Below are positions 40,308 to 48,685 of a stretch of DNA of 64,000 bases, piece by piece. The position numbers and the translations under genes were made by a program. This DNA is from Curtobacterium sp. GC_Cur_3 (lineage in GTDB: Bacteria > Actinomycetota > Actinomycetes > Actinomycetales > Microbacteriaceae). Below the pieces are notes generated by a model. It made no database searches, was not told the origin of the DNA, and saw only the letters and a program-made list of their open reading frames with translations. Where the stretch lies: positions 1 through 64,000 of the forward strand of contig NZ_JALNUI010000022.1 of the NCBI RefSeq assembly GCF_026544205.1, read 5' to 3'. Positions within the stretch are counted from its first letter, which is position 1; the number at the start of each line of letters is the position of its first letter.

Positions 40308-41299
40308 CCGACCTGCCCACCACCACCGGCGCCACCGGCGCCACGTCGACCGACGAGCTCCGGGAGGCCTTCACCCGCGTCCGCGTCGAGGTCGGCAAAG
40401 CCGTCGTCGGACAGGAGGGCGCCGTCTCCGGGATGATCGTCGGGCTGCTGGCGCAGGGCCACGTCCTGCTCGAGGGCGTCCCCGGCGTCGCGAAGACCCT
40501 GCTGGTGCGGAGCCTCGCCGCCGCCATGTCGCTCGACACCAAGCGCATCCAGTTCACGCCGGACCTGATGCCCGGGGACGTCACGGGATCGCTCGTGTAC
40601 GACGCCTCCACCGGGACGTTCCCGTTCCGCGAGGGCCCCGTCTTCACGAACGTGCTGCTCGCCGACGAGGTGAACCGCACGCCCCCGAAGACGCAGTCCG
40701 CGCTGCTCGAGGCCATGGAGGAACGCCAGGTCAGCGTCGACGGGTCGCCGAAGCTGCTCCCCGACCCGTTCTTCGTCGCGGCGACGATGAACCCGATCGA
40801 GTTCGAGGGCACGTACACGCTCCCGGAGGCCCAGCTCGACCGCTTCCTCATGAAGCTCACCCTGGACATCCCGCCGCGCGACGTCGAGTGGCAGGTGCTC
40901 CGCCGACACGCCGACGGGTTCGTCCCGCGGGACGTCCGGTCCGCGGGCATCATGCCGGTCGTCGGAGCGGACGAGGTCCTCGCGGCCCAGCGTGCCGTCC
41001 GGGCCGTCGGGGCCCGGGACGACGTGCTCGCGTACATCGTGGACCTCGCCCGTGCGACCCGGCAGGCGCCGTCCGTGCGGGTCGGGGTCAGCCCCCGCGG
41101 TGCCACGGCCCTGCTCGCCGCCGCGAAGGCCTGGGCGTGGCTCACCGGCTACGACGGCATCACACCCGACCACGTCCAGGCGATGCTGCTGCCCGTGTGG
41201 CGGCACCGCCTGCGGGTCGCAGCGGACGCCGAGCTCGAGGGCGTCGGCGCCGACGGCGTGCTGCAGCAGGTGCTCGAACAGGTGCGGGTGCCGATCTAG
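40304..41299 (+). CDS. MoxR-family AAA+ ATPase
   Basis: A 331-residue AAA+ ATPase of the MoxR family, thought to act as a chaperone in assembling or activating envelope or metal-cofactor complexes together with DUF58 proteins. Walker A EGVPGVAKT is near residues 57-65. The Walker B region VLLADEVNRTPPKTQSALLEAM, sensor 1 in FFVAATMNPIE, and a C-terminal lid domain with GVSPRGATALLAAAKAWA follow. The GTG at 40304 overlaps the preceding stop and has AGGAGG seven bases upstream. The equivalent of M. tuberculosis moxR2 (Rv3692). Confidence 0.93.
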   Translation: MTDLPTTTGATGATSTDELREAFTRVRVEVGKAVVGQEGAVSGMIVGLLAQGHVLLEGVPGVAKTLLVRSLAAAMSLDTKRIQFTPDLMPGDVTGSLVYDASTGTFPFREGPVFTNVLLADEVNRTPPKTQSALLEAMEERQVSVDGSPKLLPDPFFVAATMNPIEFEGTYTLPEAQLDRFLMKLTLDIPPRDVEWQVLRRHADGFVPRDVRSAGIMPVVGADEVLAAQRAVRAVGARDDVLAYIVDLARATRQAPSVRVGVSPRGATALLAAAKAWAWLTGYDGITPDHVQAMLLPVWRHRLRVAADAELEGVGADGVLQQVLEQVRVPI

Positions 41300-42630
41300 T
41301 GGCGATCTCCGGCCGGTTCGTCGCGCTCCTCGCCGTCGCGATCGTCCCCACCGTGCTGTTCGGCAGCGGATGGGGCGGTGTCGCGTGGGCCGGTGTCGTC
41401 GTGCTCGCCGCGGTGCTGGACGTGGTGCTCGCCGCCGATCTGTGCGCCGTGCGGGTCGAACGGCGGATGCCCCGGCTGGCCCGGCGCGACACGGTCGCCG
41501 ACGCGACGCTCGTGCTCGCGAACGACGGCCGTCGCCCGCTGCGCGCCGAGGTCCGCGACATGTGGGAGCCCTCCGCCGGCCACGCACCCCGACGGATCTG
41601 GATGACCGTCCCCGCCGAGGAGCGCCGCACCGCCAGGATCCGCTTCGCACCGTTCCGGCGCGGACGTCGTCGGAGCGCAGGGGTCGCCCTCCGCGCGTTC
41701 GGGCCCCTCGGCCTCGCCGCCCGGCAACGGGTCGTCCCGGCGCCCGCGGAACTCGTCGTGACGCCGCCGTTCCGGTCGCGCCGCCACCTGCCCTCGCGGC
41801 TCGCCCGGCTCCGGGAGCTCGACGGCGAGACGACGCTGCAGCTCCGCGGGCACGGCACCGAGTTCGACTCGCTGCGCGACTACGTGCGCGGGGACGACGT
41901 CCGCTCGATCGACTGGCGGGCGACGGCGCGGCGGCAGGACCTCGTCGTGCGGACCTGGCGGCCCGAGCGGGACCGACGCGTGATCGTCGTCGTCGACGCC
42001 GGGCGTGCCGGGGCCGGGCGGGTCGGGGACGAACCGCGCCTGGACACCTTCATCGAGACCGCCCTGCTCGTCGGCGCCCTCGCCGCGGCCGCCGGGGACC
42101 GTGTCGACCTGGTGGTCCTCGACGACCGTCCGCGCGGCCGCGTGCACGGTGCCACGCGGGTCGACGTCGTGCAGCGGTTCGGGGAGACGCTGGCGCTCGC
42201 GGAACCGGGACTCGCCGCGACGGACTGGTCCGCGGTGCCGGCGCTGGTGGACGGCGTCACGACGCAGCGGTCCCTCGTGGTGCTGGCGACCAGTCTCGAC
42301 TCCGTCGGGGCGTCCGCCGACCTGCTCACGGTGCTGCCGGCGCTCGCGCGGCGGCACGCGGTGGTGGTGACGGCCGTGGACGACCCGGCCGTGGCGGCGA
42401 TGGCGGGGCGTGGCGGCGCCGGACGAGGTGGCGGGCCGGGGGCGAACCTCCCGGTCGGCGGTCGCGACGTCTACCGCCGGGCCGCGGCCGAACGCTCGTT
42501 GCTGGACGCTGACGGCGTCGCGGACGTCGCCCGGCGTGCGGGGACCGAGGTGGTGCACGGGGCCCCGGAGCAGGTGCCACCGCTGGTGGCCGACGCGTAC
42601 CTCCGCGCCAAGGCGGCCGGGAGGCTCTGA
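41299..42630 (+). CDS. DUF58 domain protein, MoxR partner
   Basis: A 443-residue protein. Two hydrophobic segments lie at the N-terminus (about 5-48), then a beta-rich region, then the DUF58 core with GTEFDSLRDYVRGDDVRSIDWRATAR and a von Willebrand A-like domain (RRVIVVVDAGRAG; LVVLATSLDSVG). DUF58 proteins are regular partners of MoxR ATPases. The GTG overlaps the moxR stop by one base (TAGTG). It is the last gene of the operon; a 14-bp tandem duplication (42647-42674) and a 7-bp hairpin (42679-42708) follow before the convergent gene. Confidence 0.88.
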   Translation: MAISGRFVALLAVAIVPTVLFGSGWGGVAWAGVVVLAAVLDVVLAADLCAVRVERRMPRLARRDTVADATLVLANDGRRPLRAEVRDMWEPSAGHAPRRIWMTVPAEERRTARIRFAPFRRGRRRSAGVALRAFGPLGLAARQRVVPAPAELVVTPPFRSRRHLPSRLARLRELDGETTLQLRGHGTEFDSLRDYVRGDDVRSIDWRATARRQDLVVRTWRPERDRRVIVVVDAGRAGAGRVGDEPRLDTFIETALLVGALAAAAGDRVDLVVLDDRPRGRVHGATRVDVVQRFGETLALAEPGLAATDWSAVPALVDGVTTQRSLVVLATSLDSVGASADLLTVLPALARRHAVVVTAVDDPAVAAMAGRGGAGRGGGPGANLPVGGRDVYRRAAAERSLLDADGVADVARRAGTEVVHGAPEQVPPLVADAYLRAKAAGRL

Positions 42631-42727
42631 GCCGTCCGCCACTGACGTCGTGTCCGGCGCGTCGTGTCCGGCGCGTCACGGCCTGCGTTGATCGGTCAGC
42701 ACAGGCCGCGGCACACGTCGCTGCGGG

Positions 42728-43723
42728 TCAGCCGGCGACGATGGCCGAGGCGCCGCGGTCGAACTCCTCCACGTCGCCGCGCTCCCCCGCGCGGTACGCA
42801 CGACGGCCGAGGACCCACTGGTAGGTCAGGACGGCGGCGAGGGCGAGCATGCCGATCCCGATCTTCACCGGCCACGGCCAGTCCTGACGGGTGACGGTGC
42901 CCTCGATGACGCCGGAGAGCAGCAGGGTCAGCACCAGACCGATGGCCACGGCGATGAGCGCGCGGCCGTCCTCGGCGAGGGCCTGCGCCCGCGTGCGCTG
43001 CCCGGGAGCGACCCACGACCAGAAGATCATCAGCCCGGCCGCAGCCGCGAGGAACACCGAGTAGAGCTCGAGCTGGCCGTGCGGGGCGATGTAGAGGAAG
43101 AAGTCGCCGAGCCGCCCCTGCGAGTGCATGATCGCCCCGGACACGCCGAGGTTCAGCGCGTTCTGCCCGACCGCGGCCGGCACGAACAGGCCCGTGATGC
43201 CGAAGGCCACCATCCGCGCGGCCACGAACGCGTTGTTCGTCCACACCTGGGCGGAGAACGCCCCGAGGCCGTGGTCGGAGTAGTAGTCGACGAAGTCCTG
43301 GGTGGCGTACTGCCGCAGGGCGGCGTCGGTGCCGAAGGTGGCGACGGCACCCGGTGTCTCGGTGATCCAGACGCCGCTGACGACCGCGATGGCGACCGTG
43401 GCGACCGTCACCCAGATCGTCACCCACCGGATCCGGTACAGGGCGGCCGGCAGCTGGAGTGCGAAGAACGCGGTGAGCATCGTCAGCGGGTCGGTGGGGG
43501 CGCCGGTGAAGCGGAGCCGGGCGCGGTACAGCCCCAGCGAGAGCCGGTCCCCGGTCGCCGAGCGTGGGGCGACGCCTCGGATGCGGGCGAGGTCGGTCGC
43601 GGCGGACTGGTAGCCCGTGACGAGGCGGTCGACGTCCTCGCCGGAGGTCGTGCGGCGCCGGGTCAGGCGGTCGAGCTCGTCCCACTGGTCACGGTGCGTC
43701 GCCGAGTACGCGTCCAGGTCCAT
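42728..43723 (-). CDS. Stage II sporulation protein M-like membrane protein
   Basis: A 331-residue SpoIIM/DUF95 protein with about six membrane segments after a cytoplasmic N-terminal part (DQWDELDRLTRRR to LARIRGVAP). The family pattern is seen in NNAFVAARMVAFGITGLFVPA and LYIAPHGQLELYSVFLAAAAG. In Bacillus, SpoIIM helps peptidoglycan hydrolysis in engulfment; in non-sporulating actinobacteria it sits with RDD and MoxR genes, with unknown function. The ATG at 43723 has GAGGGG upstream. It is divergent from the RDD gene and convergent with the DUF58 gene, exactly as Rv3694c. Confidence 0.88.
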   Translation of the reverse strand: MDLDAYSATHRDQWDELDRLTRRRTTSGEDVDRLVTGYQSAATDLARIRGVAPRSATGDRLSLGLYRARLRFTGAPTDPLTMLTAFFALQLPAALYRIRWVTIWVTVATVAIAVVSGVWITETPGAVATFGTDAALRQYATQDFVDYYSDHGLGAFSAQVWTNNAFVAARMVAFGITGLFVPAAVGQNALNLGVSGAIMHSQGRLGDFFLYIAPHGQLELYSVFLAAAAGLMIFWSWVAPGQRTRAQALAEDGRALIAVAIGLVLTLLLSGVIEGTVTRQDWPWPVKIGIGMLALAAVLTYQWVLGRRAYRAGERGDVEEFDRGASAIVAG

Positions 43724-43854
43724 GCCGTTCCCCTCGTGCCGCGGTGCGCTCCGGCAGGTGCCGGACTCGGTCCGGGTCCGTCCCGGCCTGTGCCGGCCTG
43801 TGCCGGCATTCGGTCCGGGTGCGCCCCGGCATGGTCGTGCCGGGGTCGTTCCGA

Positions 43855-43860
43855 CACAAT
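43855..43860 (+). promoter_or_regulatory. -10-like CACAAT, leaderless RDD gene
   Basis: CACAAT is six bases before the ATG at 43867. The divergent intergenic region also holds a 10-bp tandem duplication (ctgtgccggc) near 43788-43807. Confidence 0.35.
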
Positions 43861-43866
43861 GGAACC

Positions 43867-44736
43867 ATGTCGAAGCGACGGACGCCCCGGGACCTCGCCG
43901 ACGAGCGCTTCGTCCGGGCCCTCGACGAGACCAGCGACGAGCTCGTCGTCGGCGAGGCGGTCGCGCTCGACGTCGTCCCGGCGGGCATCGCGCTGCGGCT
44001 GGCCGCGGGGCTCCTCGACGGGGCCTGCCTGATCGCGCTGTACCTCATGCTGCTGCTCGGGTTCCTGCGGGTCGTCCCCGCCGGCATCGACGAGGCCTGG
44101 GTCGCCGCATTGCTGATCGCCTCGATCGTCACCGTCCTCGTGCTGGTGCCCGCGGCCGTCGAGACCGTGACGCGGGGCAAGAGCGTCGGGCGGTACGCCC
44201 TCGGCACCCGGGTCGTGCGGGTCGACGGCGGCGCGGTGTCGTTCCGGCACGCGTTCACCCGGTCGCTCGTCGGGGTGCTCGAGCTGTGGACGACGTTCGG
44301 CTCGGTGGCCGTGGTCGTGGCGCTCTTCGGCTCGCGGCCGCGACGACTCGGGGACCTGCTCGCCGGGACGGTCGTGCAGCACGAGCGGCTGCCGCGATCG
44401 ACGGACCCGGTCGTGCTCCTGCCGCCGTCGCTCGTCGGGTGGTCGGCCGTCGCCGATGTCCGCGCGCTCCCCCAGCGCCTGGAGAACCGACTCGGAGCGT
44501 TCTTCCGCGGTGCCGCGTCCGTGCAGCCCGCACTCCGCGACGCCACCGCCCTCGCACTCGCGGCCGAGGTCGCCGAGTACGCGCACCCGGTGCCGCCCGT
44601 GCCCGCGGTGGAGTTCCTCGCAGGGGTCGTCGCACTCCGGCGCGAGCGCGACCTGCGGGCGTTCGGGTCCCGCGCGCGGACGCTCGCCGACGCGACGGCG
44701 ACAGCCGGGGCGCGCCCGCCGGGCTTCCCGCGCTGA
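43867..44736 (+). CDS. RDD-family membrane protein
   Basis: A 289-residue protein. The RDD domain spans about residues 35-180, with the namesake arginine and aspartate in ALRLAAGLLDGACLIALY and the last aspartate in RPRRLGDLLAGTVV. Three membrane segments are visible (about 40-62, 75-97 and 132-155). A cytoplasmic helical C-terminal extension of about 110 residues is rich in Ala and Arg. The function of RDD proteins is poorly known; some act in ion transport. Together with the divergent SpoIIM gene it mirrors Rv3694c-Rv3695. Confidence 0.87.
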   Translation: MSKRRTPRDLADERFVRALDETSDELVVGEAVALDVVPAGIALRLAAGLLDGACLIALYLMLLLGFLRVVPAGIDEAWVAALLIASIVTVLVLVPAAVETVTRGKSVGRYALGTRVVRVDGGAVSFRHAFTRSLVGVLELWTTFGSVAVVVALFGSRPRRLGDLLAGTVVQHERLPRSTDPVVLLPPSLVGWSAVADVRALPQRLENRLGAFFRGAASVQPALRDATALALAAEVAEYAHPVPPVPAVEFLAGVVALRRERDLRAFGSRARTLADATATAGARPPGFPR

Positions 44737-44787
44737 GGCGCTGCCACGACAGCTCGCGCCGCTACGTCGCGCCGGAGCGCACCGCGA

Positions 44788-44829
44788 AACGGACACAGCA
44801 CCGCGCACTTGCGCAGTGCTGTGTCCGTT
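44788..44829. repeat. GGACACAGCAC hairpin, copy 1
   Basis: Arms of 19 bases (aacggacacagcaccgcgc at 44788-44806 and 44811-44829) with one mismatch and a 4-base loop. It lies between the convergent RDD and sahH genes and can terminate both. A second copy is at 52210-52247. Confidence 0.75.
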
Positions 44830-44859
44830 CCGTGGTGCGGCGCCGCCGCCGGCAGCGGC

Positions 44860-46338
44860 TCAGTACCGGTAGTGGTCCGGCTTGAAGGGGCCCTCGACCG
44901 GGACGCCGATGTAGGACGCCTGCTCCGGCCGGAGCTCGGTCAGCCGGACACCGAGCGCGTCGAGGTGCAGTCGTGCGACCTTCTCGTCGAGGTGCTTCGG
45001 GAGCACGTACACGCCGGTCGGGTAGGACTCGCGCCGGGTGTGCAGCTCGATCTGCGCGAGGACCTGGTTCGTGAAGGAGTTGCTCATCACGAAGGACGGG
45101 TGCCCGGTCGCGTTGCCGAGGTTCATCAGGCGGCCCTCGCTGAGGACCAGGATCGAGCGGCCGTTCGGCAGGCGCCACTCGTGGACCTGCGGCTTGATCT
45201 CGACCTTCTCGGCCCCGGGCAGGGTCTCGAGGCCGACCATGTCGATCTCGTTGTCGAAGTGTCCGACGTTCGCGACGATCGCGAGGTGCTTGAGCGCGAG
45301 CATGTCCTCGACACCGACGACCCCGAGGTTGCCCGTGCAGGTGACGACGATGTCGACCTGGTCGACGACGTCCGACAGGCGCGCGACCTGGTAGCCGTCC
45401 ATCGCGGCCTGCAGCGCGCAGATGGGGTCGACCTCGCTGACGATGACGCGGGCACCCTGGCCACGCATGGCCTCGGCCGCGCCCTTGCCGACGTCGCCGT
45501 AGCCGACGACGAACACGACCTTGCCGCCGATGAGCACGTCGGTGGCGCGGTTCAGGCCGTCCGGCAGCGAGTGCCGGATGCCGTACTTGTTGTCGAACTT
45601 GCTCTTGGTGACGGAGTCGTTCACGTTGATCGCCGGGAACTTCAGCTGGTCGGTGCGCGCCAGCTCGTACAGGCGGTGCACGCCCGTGGTCGTCTCCTCG
45701 GTCACGCCCTCGATGTCCGCGGCGATGCGGGTCCAGCGGTCCGAGGAGTCCCGCAACGAGGACGCGATCGTGTCGAGCACGATCCGGTACTCGGCGCTGG
45801 CGTCGTCACCGGCGTCCGGCACACGGCCCGCCGCCTCGGCGTCCGCGCCGGTGTGGACGAGCATCGTGGCGTCGCCACCGTCGTCGAGGATGAGATTCGG
45901 ACCGGTCCAGGAGGCCCCGGCCGCTGCGGCCTCGGCACTCCAGTCGAAGATCTGGTTGGTGCACCACCAGTACTCCTCGAGCGTCTCGCCCTTCCATGCG
46001 AAAACGGGCACACCGGCGGGAGCGTCGGGGGTGCCGGTGGGGCCGACCGCGATGGCCGCGGCGGCTTCGTCCTGCGTGGAGAAGATGTTGCAGCTCGCCC
46101 AGCGGACCTGGGCACCGAGCGCCGTGAGCGTCTCGATGAGCACGGCCGTCTGCACGGTCATGTGCAGGGAACCAGCGATCCGGGCCCCGGCGAGGGGCTG
46201 CGAGGGACCGAACTCCTCGCGCAGGGACATGAGGCCCGGCATCTCGTTCTCGGCGAGGCGGATCTGGTGGCGGCCAGCCTCGGCGAGGCCGAGGTCGGCG
46301 ACGCGGTGTGCTGCTGCGGCGCGGGTGTCGGTGGGCAT
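44860..46338 (-). CDS. sahH: S-adenosylhomocysteine hydrolase
   Basis: Hydrolyses S-adenosylhomocysteine to adenosine and homocysteine, relieving product inhibition of methyltransferases. The 492 residues are the long form with an insert of about 40 residues, typical of actinobacteria. Visible are the substrate-domain segments [14 protein letters not shown] and [16 protein letters not shown], the NAD-binding [20 protein letters not shown], and the C-terminal KPDHYRY with the NAD-contacting lysine and tyrosine. The ATG at 46338 is supported by a GAGACT -10-like box six bases upstream. A 20-bp iteron array abuts this promoter. Confidence 0.95.
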   Translation of the reverse strand: MPTDTRAAAAHRVADLGLAEAGRHQIRLAENEMPGLMSLREEFGPSQPLAGARIAGSLHMTVQTAVLIETLTALGAQVRWASCNIFSTQDEAAAAIAVGPTGTPDAPAGVPVFAWKGETLEEYWWCTNQIFDWSAEAAAAGASWTGPNLILDDGGDATMLVHTGADAEAAGRVPDAGDDASAEYRIVLDTIASSLRDSSDRWTRIAADIEGVTEETTTGVHRLYELARTDQLKFPAINVNDSVTKSKFDNKYGIRHSLPDGLNRATDVLIGGKVVFVVGYGDVGKGAAEAMRGQGARVIVSEVDPICALQAAMDGYQVARLSDVVDQVDIVVTCTGNLGVVGVEDMLALKHLAIVANVGHFDNEIDMVGLETLPGAEKVEIKPQVHEWRLPNGRSILVLSEGRLMNLGNATGHPSFVMSNSFTNQVLAQIELHTRRESYPTGVYVLPKHLDEKVARLHLDALGVRLTELRPEQASYIGVPVEGPFKPDHYRY

Positions 46339-46344
46339 GCGGCC

Positions 46345-46350
46345 AGTCTC
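46345..46350 (-). promoter_or_regulatory. -10-like GAGACT, leaderless sahH
   Basis: GAGACT on the minus strand is six bases before the sahH ATG. The -35 region falls inside the adjacent iteron array. Confidence 0.35.
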
Positions 46351-46360
46351 GCACGGCCCC

Positions 46361-46440
46361 CCGACACCACCCGCAGGCGGGAGACACCTCTCGCAGGTGG
46401 GAGACACCTCCCGCAGGCGGGAGACACCTCCCGCAGGTGT
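46361..46440. repeat. Four tandem 20-bp iterons upstream of sahH
   Basis: Four consecutive 20-bp units (46361, 46381, 46401, 46421) follow the consensus gagacacctcccgcaggYgg. The last three begin identically, the first is partly diverged. Junctions between units form a palindrome, ctcccgc-ag-gcgggag. The array begins 10 bases upstream of the sahH -10 box, so it covers the -35 region and the sites where regulators bind. Confidence 0.85.
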
Positions 46441-46484
46441 GCACCGGCCGTCTCGGGTCGGTGCCTGTGGTCGCGGTGGTGGGG

Positions 46485-46512
46485 CGGGCCTCCAGGCCGG
46501 ACAGGAGGCCCG
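46485..46512. terminator. Hairpin after the DUF3499 gene
   Basis: A 9-bp stem, cgggcctcc (46485-46493) and ggaggcccg (46504-46512), with a 10-base loop, lies 42 bases past the DUF3499 stop. The arms are the GGAGGC core in reversed order. Confidence 0.5.
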
Positions 46513-46554
46513 GACCACCCGGGTGGGCCGACCTGCGTGCTGCGGGCGGCCGGG

Positions 46555-46776
46555 TCAGTCGGCGGAGCGTTCCTCGCGGAGCGGCTCACGGCGGATGACG
46601 TGCCAGCCCCGGGGCACGCGCAGCCGTGCGGCATGGCGGGCGCACAGGTCGTAACCGTGCGGTTCGACGCGGGTGGAGAGGGGCCCGATGACGACCATCG
46701 AGTCGCCGTAGTCGTACGTCAGGGTCGACGAGGCGCTCGCGCCACAGGCGACCTTGCTGCAGATCCGTACGTCCAT
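46555..46776 (-). CDS. DUF3499 family protein
   Basis: A 73-residue protein with two cysteine/histidine clusters, CSKVAC near the N-terminus and CARHAARL near residue 50, arranged like a small zinc-ribbon. The segment VPRGWHVIRRE near the end is typical of DUF3499 (Rv3258c), found beside the Rv3259-like gene in actinobacteria. The function is unknown. The ATG at 46776 is chosen because family members start close to the first cysteine; a TAGGGT box (46787-46792) lies ten bases upstream. It is divergent from the Rv3259-like gene. Confidence 0.82.
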   Translation of the reverse strand: MDVRICSKVACGASASSTLTYDYGDSMVVIGPLSTRVEPHGYDLCARHAARLRVPRGWHVIRREPLREERSAD

Positions 46777-46824
46777 CTCGACGACGACCCTAACGGACGC
46801 CCCGTCGGCGTCCGGTGCCGCGCG

Positions 46825-46830
46825 TACGAT
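46825..46830 (+). promoter_or_regulatory. -10 box TACGAT, leaderless Rv3259-like gene
   Basis: TACGAT is six bases before the ATG at 46837. The divergent DUF3499 promoter lies within 40 bases. Confidence 0.45.
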
Positions 46831-46836
46831 GTGGGG

Positions 46837-47277
46837 ATGCGCCGCAAGCCCCGACTCGTCACCCCGGTCGCCCGCGGCCGCGGGCGGTCCCGCCACGGCC
46901 GGGGGTACCGCTCCAGCATCACCGGACCGGAGCTCGCGCCGGTCATCACCCGGGCCGAGGCCTTCGACCGGATCGTCGGCGACACCGCCCACTACCTGCT
47001 TGGCCTCTGGCCGGAGGAGCTGCAGGGCGTCGTGTTCCAGGTCGCCGACATGCCGACCGAGTCAGCGCTGCCGGACGAGCTGCCGCGGTGGCGGGTCGAG
47101 CACGGTGCGCGTCGGGTGACCGTGTTCCGGATCCCCGTCGAGCGCGTCACCCACTCCCCCGAGAAGGACGACGTCGACCGGCGCATCGTCGTCGAGACCG
47201 CGGTGTTCCGTGCGGTCGCCGAGCTGCTCGACAAGGACCCGTGGGACCTGGCGCCGGACCGCTACCGCCACTGGTGA
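46837..47277 (+). CDS. Metallopeptidase-like (zincin-fold) protein without HExxH
   Basis: A 146-residue protein of the actinobacterial metallopeptidase-like family that pairs with DUF3499 (compare Rv3259). A basic N-terminal 25 residues precede a conserved domain: AEAFDRIVGDTAHYLLGLWPEELQGVVFQVADMP, RRVTVFRIPVERVTHSPEK, and VVETAVFRAVAELLDKDPWDLAPDRY. In PF06262 peptidases the last segment carries HExxH; here it reads VETAVFRAVA and has no zinc ligands, so catalysis is unlikely and a structural or binding role is more probable. It converges on the DUF5719 gene. Confidence 0.75.
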   Translation: MRRKPRLVTPVARGRGRSRHGRGYRSSITGPELAPVITRAEAFDRIVGDTAHYLLGLWPEELQGVVFQVADMPTESALPDELPRWRVEHGARRVTVFRIPVERVTHSPEKDDVDRRIVVETAVFRAVAELLDKDPWDLAPDRYRHW

Positions 47278-47290
47278 GGCGCGCTCCGCG

Positions 47291-48685
47291 TCAGGGGTAG
47301 ACGCGGACGGGGCTGGAGACCTCGGTCGCCGGACGGAGCGGAAACCCCGCCAGGCCGTCGTCGCCCGCGTAGGTGATGCCCGCGACGACCCGGTCGGCAC
47401 CGGTGATGACGAGCTGCTTCGCCGTCTGGACACGGACGGTGGAGGTGGCCCCGGCCGCGACGTCGACCCGCTGCCGGTCGTCGCCCGACGCGATCGTCAC
47501 GCGGGCGTCCTCGGTCGTCGGGTTCACCAGGTTGAGGCGGACGCCGTCCCCCGGCGCGACCGCGGTGACGATGCGCTTGCCGAGGGGCTCCGCCGACGCG
47601 AACCAGCCGAGGTCCGTGCCGCGTTCCGCCGTCGGCGTGGTCGACCGCGCACCGGCGACGACCGGCTGGGTGGAGCTGACCGTGATCGAGTACCGGCCGT
47701 TGTCGAAGTCGTCGAGCGCGACGTCGGTGACCACGCCCGGTTCGGCGGTGGTGTTCACCGTGGTGCCGCCGCCCGTCGCCGTCGTGATGCCGAGGGTGAC
47801 GCGGGCAGCCCTGGTGCCGGGCACGAACAGCCGGACGACGGGCGCGGCGTCGGCCGTGTCGTCGCCGCGCTGGGCCTGCTGGATGTCGCGGAGGACGACG
47901 CCCGGGATGACCTGGGCCCGCGCGGGTCCCGCGCCGCCGGAGACGACGTCGTACCCGCCGGGGGTGAGCGTGCGGACGACGGTCTCCTGCATGTGGGCGA
48001 CGATCTGGCCGCCGGACGAGGTGACGTGGACGACCGTCGAGGCCTGGTCGGAGACGAAGCCCGACAGCGGCACGACCTTCTGCGAGTTCGGCGCCACGAC
48101 GATGCCCGTCGTGCCGGGGGCGCTCACGGTGCCGGTCGCGTCGAACACCGACAGGTCGACCGTGGCGTTGACGTCGGTCGGGTTGGAGAGGGTGATGAGG
48201 CTGGTGCGGCCGGTCTCGGTCGAGCCGCCGACGAGCCAGGTCGACTGCGAGGGGTCGTCGCACGAGGCGGCACCGATGCCGACCAGGTCGCCGTCGGAGA
48301 CGCTCTGGTAGCTGGACCCGGCGACCTGCGGGGTGGTGTCCGCCGCCGGGGCGGTGAGCAGCGTCGGGTTGCTGCTGCCCGTGGTCGAGGACTGCAGGTC
48401 GGAGCGGTCGACCGTGCTGCCCGTGGTCGCCGTCGCGATGCTGGGCGACCCGACCGGGGTGGCGGTCGTGGCGTCGTTGCCGGCGTCGTCGGAGAGCCGC
48501 AGGGCGCTGCCCGCGCAGACGCGTTCGGCGTCGGCCGGCACCGGGGTCACGGTGCGGCCGGCGGGACGGCCCGGCGTCTCCTGGGTGCCGAAGGTGTGCG
48601 CGGCGGCGATGGTGCCGGCAGCGACGACCACGGCGATCACGGTGGCGGTCCCGCGGACGACCCAGCGGCGAGCGGTGGTGGTCAT
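47291..48685 (-). CDS. DUF5719 family secreted or anchored protein
   Basis: A 464-residue protein with a single N-terminal hydrophobic helix (about 8-30) and a long extracytoplasmic part rich in Thr, Ser, Val and Gly. It has repeating beta-sandwich-like strands (TSLITLSNPTDVNATVDLSVFD; VRLNLVNPTTEDARVTIAS). Two cysteines (ERVCAGSAL and GAASCDDPSQS) could form a disulfide. This matches DUF5719, found next to a membrane glycosyltransferase in actinobacteria. The ATG overlaps the stop of that glycosyltransferase gene by four bases, so the two are probably made together and may act together at the cell surface. Confidence 0.82.
   Translation of the reverse strand: MTTTARRWVVRGTATVIAVVVAAGTIAAAHTFGTQETPGRPAGRTVTPVPADAERVCAGSALRLSDDAGNDATTATPVGSPSIATATTGSTVDRSDLQSSTTGSSNPTLLTAPAADTTPQVAGSSYQSVSDGDLVGIGAASCDDPSQSTWLVGGSTETGRTSLITLSNPTDVNATVDLSVFDATGTVSAPGTTGIVVAPNSQKVVPLSGFVSDQASTVVHVTSSGGQIVAHMQETVVRTLTPGGYDVVSGGAGPARAQVIPGVVLRDIQQAQRGDDTADAAPVVRLFVPGTRAARVTLGITTATGGGTTVNTTAEPGVVTDVALDDFDNGRYSITVSSTQPVVAGARSTTPTAERGTDLGWFASAEPLGKRIVTAVAPGDGVRLNLVNPTTEDARVTIASGDDRQRVDVAAGATSTVRVQTAKQLVITGADRVVAGITYAGDDGLAGFPLRPATEVSSPVRVYP

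Noticed and set aside
46339-46440. SAH riboswitch upstream of sahH
   Set aside because: The -10 box lies six bases before the ATG, so there is no leader RNA; the region consists of simple 20-bp tandem repeats.
46361-46440. CRISPR array
   Set aside because: Units of 20 bp are contiguous without spacers, and there are no cas genes in the window.
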